Positions 10,248 to 18,712 of a stretch of DNA of 32,420 nucleotides are shown piece by piece. The stretch is taken from the NCBI GenBank assembly GCA_032718475.1, contig JAUCBJ010008469.1, positions 1 through 32,420 of the forward strand. Reading direction: 5' to 3'. The notes under the pieces were generated by a model. It was not told the DNA's origin. It ran no database searches and saw only the letters and a program-made list of their open reading frames with translations. The stretch is from Nemertoderma westbladi (lineage: Eukaryota > Xenacoelomorpha > Nemertodermatida > Nemertodermatidae). How positions within the stretch are numbered: position 1 is the first letter of the stretch; each line of letters begins with the position of its first letter. The translations under genes were made by a program, and so were the position numbers.

Positions 10248-10460
10248 ATGTGTAGCGACCGGGTAAAAACAGAAGCAATTGCAAAATTAACTGCGGAGCA
10301 ACTGTAAGAAAAATTGATAGATATTTTGTCTGATTGGCAGTCTGATTTCGTAGAATACTCAGAACTCCTTAAATTGTCCAAGAAAAAACAAGAACTAGTC
10401 GATTTGTACTTCCAAATCCAACAAGATATGAGCAATAGGTACCAAAGAAGAGGAGCCTGA
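10248..10460 (+). pseudogene. Small relic open frame, unknown
   Basis: From ATG at 10248 a frame of about 70 codons reads MCSDRVKTEAIAKLTAEQL, then one in-frame TAA, then a charged helical stretch (EKLIDILSDWQ, ELLKLSKKKQELVDLYF, RYQRRGA) to a TGA at 10458-10460. The pattern of hydrophobic and charged residues looks coding and coiled-coil-like rather than random. It lies inside the TIR element at 9895-11586 and may be the remnant of a transposon protein or a captured exon. No family recognised. Confidence 0.25.
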
Positions 10461-10969
10461 AACTGATGAATAGTCTGTTCTGAATCGTTCATTTCATACC
10501 ATTCTGCCATTATAATATATATTATATTGCACTAGTGACTAGTCCTAATCTTTTGTGGTTCATAAATTGTATTGATATTGAGTTCCGAAATTGCATGTGG
10601 ATATAATATAACAATGATTTGTGTTCTTTAAATAATTTACAGATTCTTGTTTATTTTTAAAGATTGTGATTAAAGATTGCGGGTTAGTTATTAAATGTCA
10701 TTTCCATGATTTCTATGCAGCCAGCTTTCAACCTTAACCTATGTTTGGCTCTGTCGGGCCGCAATATAAAATTTATATAATTGATTAATTTACCCCTCAC
10801 CTCACCCCACCCCTTCCATCCAAAATAATAATGCCATATATAATTAAACTACGGTAAGCTAAGAACAGAAGAATGGTGAACTGAACTGTTATTTATCAAG
10901 TTAAATTAGGTTACTGTTATTGTTATATTTTGTTATTGCAGTGCTATTTTGTTACTGCTATTAAACTGT

Positions 10970-10985
10970 GGGGGGGGGGGGGGGG
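10970..10985 (+). repeat. Poly-G run (16 bases)
   Basis: Sixteen uninterrupted G residues, immediately before an R2 repeat copy. Length is likely variable and may be affected by sequencing error. Confidence 0.8.
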
Positions 10986-10999
10986 ACTGGCTGAACGCA

Positions 11000-11165
11000 A
11001 TAAAATTGCATCCCTCTCCATGGGAAATTGGACACAATTAACAGTTGATTACTCTCAAAAATTAAACTGTAACCTGTTCTATTGTGTTTAGTTTATTGTT
11101 TTGGTTAAAATAATGTGCCTTTGTAACCTGCTCCTTTCCAGAAGGAATCCGTAATTAAATATCCC
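11000..11165 (+). repeat. R2 dispersed repeat, copy 2
   Basis: It contains CATCCCTCTCCATGGG, CTGTAACCTGTTCTATTG, TTTATTGTTTTGGTTAAAAT and GTAACCTGCTCCTTTCC in order, matching the copies at 4885, 30160 and (inverted) 32275. Located inside the TIR element at 9895-11586. Confidence 0.7.
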
Positions 11166-11675
11166 ATTTTTCATTTCATCAGTTGTCCAGTTTAAAATAT
11201 AAAGCTATAATAATTAAAATTGATGTTGGATCAATTAAACAGATTTAATAATAAACCTTCAACATCAAATCGTCTTATATATTTATACTACTGGTAGGCC
11301 CTATAATATTATATGTCAAATTTGGAATGTCATGTCAAATTTGAATCTTGCTGAATTTAAAACGTAATTATTTCAAAAAATTCTTGGTGAATTTCAATTA
11401 TCCCTGGTGAAAATGTTCAAATGGCAAATTAATGTCTACATATAAAAATTCAGATGCCCAATTAAATGATTGAACTCCCAAAGCACTTTTTCTCTTTTTC
11501 CATGTCAAATTTAGCATGAAATGTCAAATTTGAATTGCAAAATGTCAAATTTGACATAATGTCAAATTAAGCCAGGAACCAGACTGAATGTGATGTGAGA
11601 TGTGTATGGCAGTATGGTGTAGTAAGGTAGGGCAGTAGGCAGGTAGGGTGGCAGCGGCAGGGCAGCAGGGGCTCA

Positions 11676-11696
11676 TTCCTGTTTGGGGGCCTCCAT
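11676..11696 (+). repeat. 21-bp inverted repeat, left member
   Basis: A 21-base block starting TTCCTGTTTGGGGGCC is present exactly, inverted, at 15650-15670. Between the two lie the 2.9-kb TA-flanked element and copies of the GGGGCGAATC repeat. The pair could be the remaining ends of a larger element. Confidence 0.6.
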
Positions 11697-11764
11697 CCTA
11701 CTGTCCTATACTATTATTAGGCCTATTGCCTATCAGCCTACCCTGGCCTATAGTCTAGGCCTAC

Positions 11765-11870
11765 ATTCGCCCCACATTCTGACATTTTAGGGGCATATGG
11801 CTGTATGGACCTGGGGCGAATCGACATGGACAGTTGACTGATTCGCCCCACCTTCCAAGTCCATTCGCCC
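11765..11870 (-). repeat. GGGGCGAATC hairpin repeat, copy 1 (inverted)
   Basis: The reverse complement matches 15308-15472 and 29285-29432: shared words are GGCGAATGGACTTGG, AGGTGGGGCGAAT, CGATTCGCCCCAGGTC and CCCCTAAAATGT. Within each copy GGGGCGAATC and GATTCGCCCC face each other across about 30 bases and could form a hairpin. Confidence 0.75.
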
Positions 11871-11959
11871 AGACTGCCACATGTTTATTGAATGTTTTAC
11901 TAATCAGCTAATACTGTAATATTCTTTTTAGGTACAATGATATTAGAAAGTGCAATATT

Positions 11960-12056
11960 GAAATCTTGTTACAAACACACCCTCGATTACCTGATTACAG
12001 TACGCGTAATATTTTTTAGACATTCAATCTAATAAATTACAGTAGAAATCTTGTTA
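11960..12056 (+). repeat. Locally duplicated host segment, left part
   Basis: The order GAAATCTTGTTACAAACACA, CCCTCGAT, CGTAATATTTTTTAGA and AATAAATTACAGTAGAAAT occurs here and again at 14955-15070. The 2.9-kb element sits at the junction of this roughly 100-bp tandem duplication. Confidence 0.6.
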
Positions 12057-12269
12057 GGGTAAACTGGGGTAATTTGGGACATGGGGGAATTTGGGACAGG
12101 CTGGGGTAATTTGGGACAAGTCTTTTCTTAACTGTAAGTGCAGTGGGGTTTGGTGGGTTGTTTAAATTATAGGCCTACACTTAGCTTCATACTTTCTCTA
12201 GCTCTTTTAAATGCTGTAGGGCTGTCGGGTAGACTAGCCGTCACAGGTAAGTCGCAAGTGTAAGGTGTT

Positions 12270-13420
12270 CGCTTTCAGATATTTCGCCCTCTAGCAGCAG
12301 ACTGGAGAACTGCAGCAGCAGCAGATTAATCACCTTCCTCAAAAAGACACAGCATGTAGTAGTAGTGATGTAGTAGGTCAGTAGGTACTTATATTCCAAG
12401 ACTCAGCTTAAACAGATTAAGATGAAGAAAATGGAGACATGGGTAAGCGGAAGATCACTTTCATACATTTTGCCCTCTAGGAGCAGACTGGAGAACAGAA
12501 CTGCAGACCAATTTCCGACCCCACCAAGACTGCAAGACACACTACTGACGCAGGATGCATTCTAAAGAGAGCACATATATACTGATACATACAGACAGAC
12601 AGACAACATATTTGACAAGTTTCAGCTAGGACGGATCATAAATAATGGAATGAGTCAAGGATGTCACTTTCAGACATTTTTGCCCTCTAGCGGCAGACTG
12701 GAGAACAGATGACCGACAACCTTCTTCCCAAAGTTTCAACATGTGGTATAGTAGGGCCTATCAAATAGCCTAAGGCAGTAAGGTAATCGAATTAGAATCA
12801 CGGAAATGGGAGAAGGTTTTCACTTTCAGACATTTCGCCCTCTAGGAGCAGACTGGAGAACTGCAGATGAATCACCTTCCTCAAAAAGACACATCATGTA
12901 GTCGTGATCTGGTACTATATTCCAAGACTCAACTTAAACAGATTAAGGTCAAGTAAATGGCAGAATGGGTACAGGGGAAGTGGAAGGATCACTTGTATAC
13001 ATTTTGCCCTCTAGTCAGCTAGTGGTAGACTGAAGAAATGCAGACCACTTACCGACCCCTCCAAAGACACAGCAGCACATTGATGCAGGATGTATTCTGG
13101 CTGAGCACATACTGGCATAAAGACAGACAAACATACAACATATTTTTGACAAGTTTCAGCTTGAACGGATCATAAATATCGGAATGAGCCAAGGATTTCA
13201 CTTTCAGATATTCGGCCCTCTAGCGGCAGACTAAAGAACTGCATGCAGATTAGCCCCCTTTGAATGACACATGACAGCTATGAGCTAATGGTCGGTCTAA
13301 TACAAGTATGACAAGTTTCAGCATTGTCTTTTGGTCGGATTAAATGCAGAGAGATCTGGAGATGGCAGATGGGATGACATTTATTAATGTTTGACATGTA
13401 GCCCTCTAGCGGGAGACTGT
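12270..13420 (+). repeat. Seven diverged internal repeats with GCCCTCTAG core
   Basis: The core GCCCTCTAGCRGCAGACTGGAGAA recurs at about 12289, 12471, 12683, 12837, 13005, 13216 and 13401, spaced about 150-210 bases. It is usually preceded by CTTTCAGA-ATTT and followed by CTGCAG/CAGAC and AAAGACACA. Alternate units resemble each other more (for example the AACATATTT-GACAAGTTTCAGC segments at about 12606 and 13137), suggesting two-unit blocks were duplicated. Confidence 0.75.
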
Positions 13421-13603
13421 TGTACTGATGGTGTCGAACAGTCTCTAAAATCCCAACTTTTGGTCTTATTGATGCATTGTACAATTTCTCAACAAAGTTT
13501 GTGTCAATTACAATGGGCTACTACTGTTCGTTTTATGTTATGTCCCAAATTCCCCCAACTGTCCCAAATCCAGGTTGGAATTTATGTAGAGTTTGCTCAA
13601 CAT

Positions 13604-13720
13604 GTGTGGCGCGCATTTAGGATCCTGGCGCGAAGGAACAGGGGCGTGTGGCGCGCATTTAGGATCCTAGCGCGAAGGAGCAGGGGCGTGTGGCGCGCAT
13701 TGAGGATCCTGGCGCGGAAA
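13604..13720 (+). repeat. 42-bp tandem repeat, three copies
   Basis: Units start with GTGTGGCGCGCATTTAGGAT at 13604, 13646 and 13688. The period is a multiple of three, which explains an open frame through it; there is no sign of real coding. Confidence 0.85.
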
Positions 13721-14275
13721 TGGATGTCATGTACACTAGTACAGTAGCAAAATGCATTGGCATGGCAACATATCCAGCCACTCTACTTCACATTATGCAT
13801 TATATCGGTCTACCAGTAGAGCCTATTTTTAAAAAGAGTTAGGCCTAGGCCTTAAAAATTTTCGCTCGCGTTTGTGTGTTATGCCTGCCTATACGCTCTA
13901 CTCTTATTCATCATTCTAATAACTAAACTATAATAGAATAGGGATATTTGATTACATACAGTGATATTTTATTACAGTGTTTGTTTATTAACCTATAGAA
14001 GTAGTTCCGTGCCTTGAACTGTTTTGCACTCCCACATTATGGACAAACCGACAGATTGAGCATTGAACAGTTGAAGGTCTGAAGGTACCGTATCCAATCC
14101 ACGTTAATCATCATCATGATCATGGCCAATCAGGCCAAAGTTTTAATGTCTTTCAAAATATGAGTTGTTTGAAAGGTTTTTCAATTGTTCACACCAATAC
14201 AGCAACAGCAATATAGCCTAAAACCACGATTCAGCAGATTTTCCGTGTTCGCTACACTCAGATTTAATTCATAAT

Positions 14276-14400
14276 CACATCTGTAGGTAAAAAATAGTCG
14301 GTTGACCCAAAAATGTTAAAATTTTCTTGCTCACATCTGTAGGTAAAAAATAGTCGGTTGACCCAAAAATGTTAAAATTTTCTTGCTCGCTACGCTCGCA
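14276..14400 (+). repeat. 56-bp tandem duplication
   Basis: CACATCTGTAGGTAAAAAAT and the following 36 bases occur at 14276 and 14332, with a partial, diverged third copy at 14408. The second and third copies are separated by GCTCGCTACGCTCGC. Confidence 0.85.
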
Positions 14401-14738
14401 ATTTAATCACATCTGTATTTAAAAACCTTCGGTTGACCTACTATCTGAATATTACAGTAATACTGTACGCCTATTCATGTTTACTTTTCTGCAAAATTTT
14501 CTTGCTCGCTACGCTCGCATTTTCATGTTAAAATACTGTAGGAGTGGGTCTAACTCTATGTCTGTAGCGTAGGTACTGCAGTAGGCCTACAGGCCTATAA
14601 ACTGATAAATGATTACAATAATTGCAAAATTTAATGGTCAATCTTTCAATGGTTGGCGCACATTGAATGTCATGGCTGGCGCGCTTTTCGTTTAACCAGA
14701 ATCCGTGTGGCGCGCTTTTTGTCAATATTCCATATAGG

Positions 14739-14773
14739 TCCCAAATTACCCCATGCTGGGGTAATTTGGGACA
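14739..14773. repeat. Internal palindrome of transposon-end sequence
   Basis: GTCCCAAATTACCCC and GGGGTAATTTGGGAC face each other across five bases, each matching part of the 25-bp terminal repeat. This is probably an extra transposase site or the scar of a nested relative. Confidence 0.7.
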
Positions 14774-14954
14774 CTGATGAATATTAATTAAAAAAGGGTA
14801 ATTAATTATTTGAAAATAAAAATTAAGTAATTAGTTTGATAGAATGGGTACATGGTGCATACTTGATAAGGTCGGATTATCAAAAAAATGTTTTTAAGAT
14901 TCTGAAAAAAGCTTTAAAGGACGATTTTGTCCCAAATTACCCCAGTTTACCCTA

Positions 14955-15070
14955 CAAACACATTTTGCCCTCGATGACACGTAATATTTTTTAGATCTTA
15001 ATTCTATCAGTCTATTGCAATAAATTACAGTAGAAATCATGTTACAAACACTTGTGAACCTCGATTACGC
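14955..15070 (+). repeat. Locally duplicated host segment, right part
   Basis: Matches 11960-12056 (CGTAATATTTTTTAGA, AATAAATTACAGTAGAAATC). Together they form the broken tandem duplication that hosts the TA-flanked element. Confidence 0.6.
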
Positions 15071-15307
15071 GAAATACCGGTATTTTCTCAAGATCTTATA
15101 ATGTGAAACAAATTGATATGGTAAATTAAGCAAATCCAAATGTTGTTTTTGTCTACTTTCCTTTTAAGCTTCAATATATTGAATCGCATGACTCACATTT
15201 GCACATACAACAGTGGCAACTCTCATACAGTCATAGCTGCATAGGCCTGTAGGCAACTCTTGTCTGCTTGTGTCTCGGCAAGGGTTCGAACCCGCGGGAC
15301 CTAGAAG

Positions 15308-15472
15308 CATAATGAATTACATGTGAATGGCGAATGGACTTGGACAGTTGGAAGGTGGGGCGAATCGGTCAACCTGTCAACTGTCAAAGTCGATTCGCCC
15401 CAGGTCCATATTCCCCTAAAATGTGGGGCGAATCGACTTGGGGCGAAAAGGTCGAGGGGCGAATCGACCCGC
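15308..15472 (+). repeat. GGGGCGAATC hairpin repeat, copy 2
   Basis: Begins CATAATGAATTACATGTG like the copy at 29285. It contains five GGCGAAT words in direct orientation and one inverted GATTCGCCCC. Directly upstream (about 15285-15300) is a B-box-like GGGTTCGAACCCGCGGGACC stretch. Confidence 0.75.
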
Positions 15473-16034
15473 ACCCTGTAAATACTTGTTTCAGTTTCGA
15501 TTGTACTGTTGTGTGTAACGTTTAACGTATTGCAGTATTGCCTATGTTTTTAATATTTTTACTGTATTTTGATGTCAATAAACAATTCCAATTCCAATTC
15601 AAATTACCCCACGGGAACTGGTAAAATCATGACATGAAAAAAATTCAAAATGGAGGCCCCCAAACAGGAACGTCCCGTGCCGTGCAGCCGTGGCAGGGTA
15701 GGGCAGTAGGGCGGTCTGGCGGGGTAGCGTGTACAGTCTGACAGTGTAGGGCAGTAGGGGGGATAAGTTTAAATAGGTGAATACTGCCTGACTGCAGTAC
15801 TGCAGTATCAGATCAGTACAGACTAGGGCTAGGCCATGTGCCAATGCTTCAATGCTGCAATGCGCCGCATGGTCTGATGACAGATGACATGGATGATACA
15901 GCAGTCAGTATGGTATGTAACGCTGTACCGCGTGCAGGCTAGTAGTACTACAGTCAGACAGTACTACATCCAGACATCTGTACATCGTAGAGTCAGTACA
16001 GTAGTGGCATCCCAAAACCACACCACTACAGGAC
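15473..16034. other. Intergenic with simple repeats, no gene seen
   Basis: Contains an AATTCC microsatellite at about 15583-15600, the right member of the 21-bp inverted repeat at 15650-15670, and a CAGTAC/GTACTG-rich stretch from 15690 to 16030. No coding region supported. Confidence 0.5.
15650..15670 (-). repeat. 21-bp inverted repeat, right member
   Basis: Exact reverse complement of 11676-11696. Confidence 0.6.
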
Positions 16035-16035
16035 A

Positions 16036-16040
16036 GCACT
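16036..16040. other. Target-site duplication of the LTR retrotransposon, left
   Basis: GCACT, identical to 28602-28606. Five bases fit BEL/Pao integration. Confidence 0.85.
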
Positions 16041-17091
16041 TGCGACCATTCACCCACTGGATTTACCCGGGAGACTGGATTCGGATGCTCAGACCTTATT
16101 GCGGTGTAGGCCTACTGTATTATTCGATTGATCGTTAATATATAATCTCTGACAAATATTATTCACTTTCGGGAAATATTAACAGTTCCTTTAGGACGTG
16201 GCGCTCTAAGTATGTAAACAGAGTTATGACTTACACTAAACACAACGGGATGGCTAATGATTCACGTATAAAGCGCATTCTTTAGGAGATGCTTTGTTAT
16301 CTATCACACTCATGCACACTACCGCACACTGCTGCACACCGATCTGCCGACCTTCACTAATTTTAATCATATATAAGGAGAACAGCAACCGACACATGTA
16401 GGGCCTATGAAATAGCATTCAATTCACTCCAAAACCACTATAATGTAAGTCGCAATTGCTATATGTAACTGGTCTCTCTAACCTTCAGTATATCAAGAAG
16501 ATTGGGGTTTTATGGTTATTTATCGATATTCTCCAAATATAACAATATTCCATCAACTGATACAATTAATAACCGACAGTAAATAGCAGTGAAATAATGC
16601 GGTGAAAGGTACGTATAGTTATGATATGATAAGTGGTAGATAGAATAACAGTTATACGTTTCTATAATCAAAGCCGTTCTAATGTTTGGCTAAAGTCTGA
16701 AACACAGAATAATTCCACAGCCGGTGTTCTGGCATCAGGAAAAAAGGTAAACATAAACCATAATGCATTGCGCGATTTCCCAGAGGTTTCTGTACAAATA
16801 AAATGAAAATCGCTCTGATTGGTCGACCGAACAAAGAACAAAGAAAAAGTTACACGTGGACATATCAGCTGATAGATGTCGTCATCTGAACTAAACTGTA
16901 TCAAGAGTATTTTGGCGTATTGCAACATAAAATCGCTAGTTATGTCCGCTAAAGTACACATACAGAAGAAATGGCTTTTTATGTCCACTAAAACACCGCT
17001 ACAGTAAGGAAACGGCTTTTTATGTCCGCTAAAACACCTACAGAGTACTTTGCGGGGAAAATGACTAGCTAATTCCGCAAAAGCCTTTACA
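16041..17091 (-). repeat. 3' LTR
   Basis: In element orientation it starts TGTAAAGGCTTTTGCGG at 17091 and ends GGTCGCA at 16041. Nearly identical to 27549-28601. Three direct repeats of about 40 bases with the core GCGGACATA lie in the upstream (U3) part at about 16925-17045. A TATATA stretch lies at about 16368-16376. A frame of 106 codons (16668-16988) is open in the element sense but resembles nothing known. Confidence 0.92.
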
Positions 17092-17106
17092 CCGCTCCCA
17101 GAAAAT
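17092..17106 (-). other. Polypurine tract region
   Basis: Immediately before the 3' LTR the element strand reads CTGGGAGCGG then TG. A short purine-rich tract here is where plus-strand priming would occur. Confidence 0.55.
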
Positions 17107-17169
17107 GGGATTTAATTCTATAAAATATAAAAAATCACAGTTTCTAAAATATAAAAATACTCTAAACAG

Positions 17170-18712
17170 TTAGTCTTTCTTGCGAGGACGGCGTTTACGC
17201 AGTTTTTTGAGGCTAGCAAGAGTCCTTTTCTCTTTGGGGCGAGCCACTTTACTAGGAGGGCTATAACTCCTGGGTGAAGGGTGCAATACATTTGCATCAG
17301 AAGGTTTAGCATTATGGTCGGTGTATCCGCCAGTCGAGGTACCTGGTTGATCGATATCAACTTCAGTGGAGCAAGGTCTAACGGCCTGTAGAGCGCGTCT
17401 TAGGACAGCAGCTCCTACTGGTCCCTGACGAGTCGTCTGAACGATAGCGGTAGGTGGACCGTATGTATTGAGAAATTTCCTCGGTTTGATGATTCTTTCC
17501 AACTCGAGTTCTCGGGCTCTGTCGAAATCGATATGCTTCTCCTCGAGCTGATTTTCCTCCGCTTGTCATTGGAAGCATTCGTCTAAAACTCGTTTAGAGT
17601 GTAGGGTCTTCCAAGTTCGATATCTTCTTAGAGATTCTGGATTTCCCGATCGAACTGATATAAAGCTAATTCGTTTACCGCTTGGACTTGCCGGTGCAAT
17701 TTACGTTTCTCTAAACAATTGTAGGTTCCTTTTCCGATCTTTTGACGAATAGTGTCCGACGCGTTTCGTACAACTCTCTCCTCCACCTCGGTGACAGGTT
17801 GTATCGGGTTAAACCGGGACGATGATACGGTTGAATGGCAATATTAGATGTCCGCGTCCCAATCCGACTAGGTAAGATGGGCGAATATTTAGGGAGCCCA
17901 CAACCGGAGTGCCACCGACTAACTGTTCAGGTAACACTAGATCTTTGAACAGTGAGTACAGTTCGGGAGGATCCGTGATACTATTAGGATCAAGAGTCTG
18001 AGGTCTAACTAGGGAATGAGGAGGTCTGACCGAGTATTCCGGAACTCTGATCATAGGTTTATTTAAGGATCGTTTGAATCGAGCGAGCGTAGTTGATACA
18101 TCGAACAAGTTTCGCTCGAAACTCCCGTAAATATAGCGAGTAAAACCGTGTTTAAAGCAACGTCTCCGCGGATGTTTATGTCTTTCTATTGGTTGGTTGG
18201 GTCTTGGGCATTCATCGCAATAATACCAAAGACGCACGTCTTGTAGGGGAAACGCGGGTGATATTTATTCGGTTTTACAATGTTTCTCTCAAGAATTCCA
18301 AATATACGTTGGAGTTACCGCGTTTATCCGGTTCTTTAACGTCTTCTCTTTCGAGTCGATTTCGAATAGAATTTTCGCATTCGATTTTAAGTTTATCGTT
18401 CCGACTCCGCTGGGTAGGATATTTAAATAGTACCATTTCCCTTTCGGTGTCGACATAGTCCGTATCGTGTAAATCGATAGGATGGCCAGTAGTTAAGAAG
18501 TCTATATACGTACCATTACGATGTGTATAGCGAGCGGTGAATTTTCTATAGTCCAATTCACGCGTAAGTTGCTACTGGGACATCGGCGGTTCGATATAAC
18601 GACCATCGTCCTCCGTAGTAGCGTCGCCGCGTATCAAGCTATCAACAAACGCTTGTAAAGGTAGAGTATATCGCTCCCTGATACCAAGATCATCTTCTAT
18701 CAACTCAGTCAT
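17170..18712 (-). pseudogene. ORF3 of the retroelement: broken, unknown function
   Basis: Starting at ATG 18710-18712, successive frames give protein-like sequence down to a TAG near 17170, about 510 codons in all. They are broken by TAG at 18572-18574, frameshifts at about 18240-18275, 17815 and 17600, TAA at 17628-17630 and TGA at 17566-17568. Recognisable pieces: an acidic start (MTELIEDDLG), a Cys/His-rich stretch (WYYCDECPRPN...RRRCFKHG) at about 18235-18140, proline-rich text near 18040, helical charged text at 17790-17500, and a basic C-terminus (KKLRKRRPRKKD). There is no membrane segment or signal peptide, so an envelope protein is unlikely. No family recognised. Disruptions this frequent in a young insertion suggest it was already dead before this copy inserted. 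Confidence 0.6.

Larger units (their letters stand above)
9895..11586. mobile_element. Non-autonomous TIR element with TGTCAAATTTGACA arrays
   Basis: The left end CAGTCTGGTTCCCGGCTTAA (9895-9914) is mirrored at the right end (11567-11586) with one mismatch, and similarity continues inward to TATGTCAAATTTGACAT. The sequence AATGT occurs immediately outside both ends (9890-9894 and 11587-11591), a likely 5-bp target duplication. Both subterminal zones (about 9928-9975 and 11312-11565) contain multiple copies of the palindrome ATGTCAAATTTGACAT or its half, in different states of decay. No transposase is encoded. The superfamily is not assigned: CAGTCTGG ends with a 5-bp duplication do not decide it. 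The interior also holds a relic frame, a 16-base G run and an R2 repeat. Confidence 0.75.
12057..14952. mobile_element. TA-flanked inverted-repeat DNA transposon, non-autonomous (Tc1/mariner-like?)
   Basis: The ends are 25-bp perfect inverted repeats beginning GGGTAAACTGGGGTAA (12057 and, reversed, 14952), each flanked by TA (12055-12056 and 14953-14954). The diverged neighbouring repeat copy at about 15040 reads ATGTTACAAACAC across the same point and so shows the empty site with a single TA, supporting a 2-bp TA target duplication and hence a Tc1/mariner-type integration. Further copies of GGGGTAATTTGGGACA occur just inside the left end (about 12100) and around 14739-14773. No transposase frame is present. 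The 2.9-kb interior is filled with repeats at 12270-13420, 13604-13720 and 14276-14400. Confidence 0.8.

Noticed and set aside
13391-13747. 118-codon plus-strand frame
   Set aside because: It runs through a 42-bp triplication whose period is a multiple of three; no domain or homology, and it sits inside a non-autonomous transposon.
17170-18712. Envelope gene of an endogenous retrovirus
   Set aside because: No signal peptide, membrane anchor or cleavage site; the C-terminus is basic and soluble-looking.
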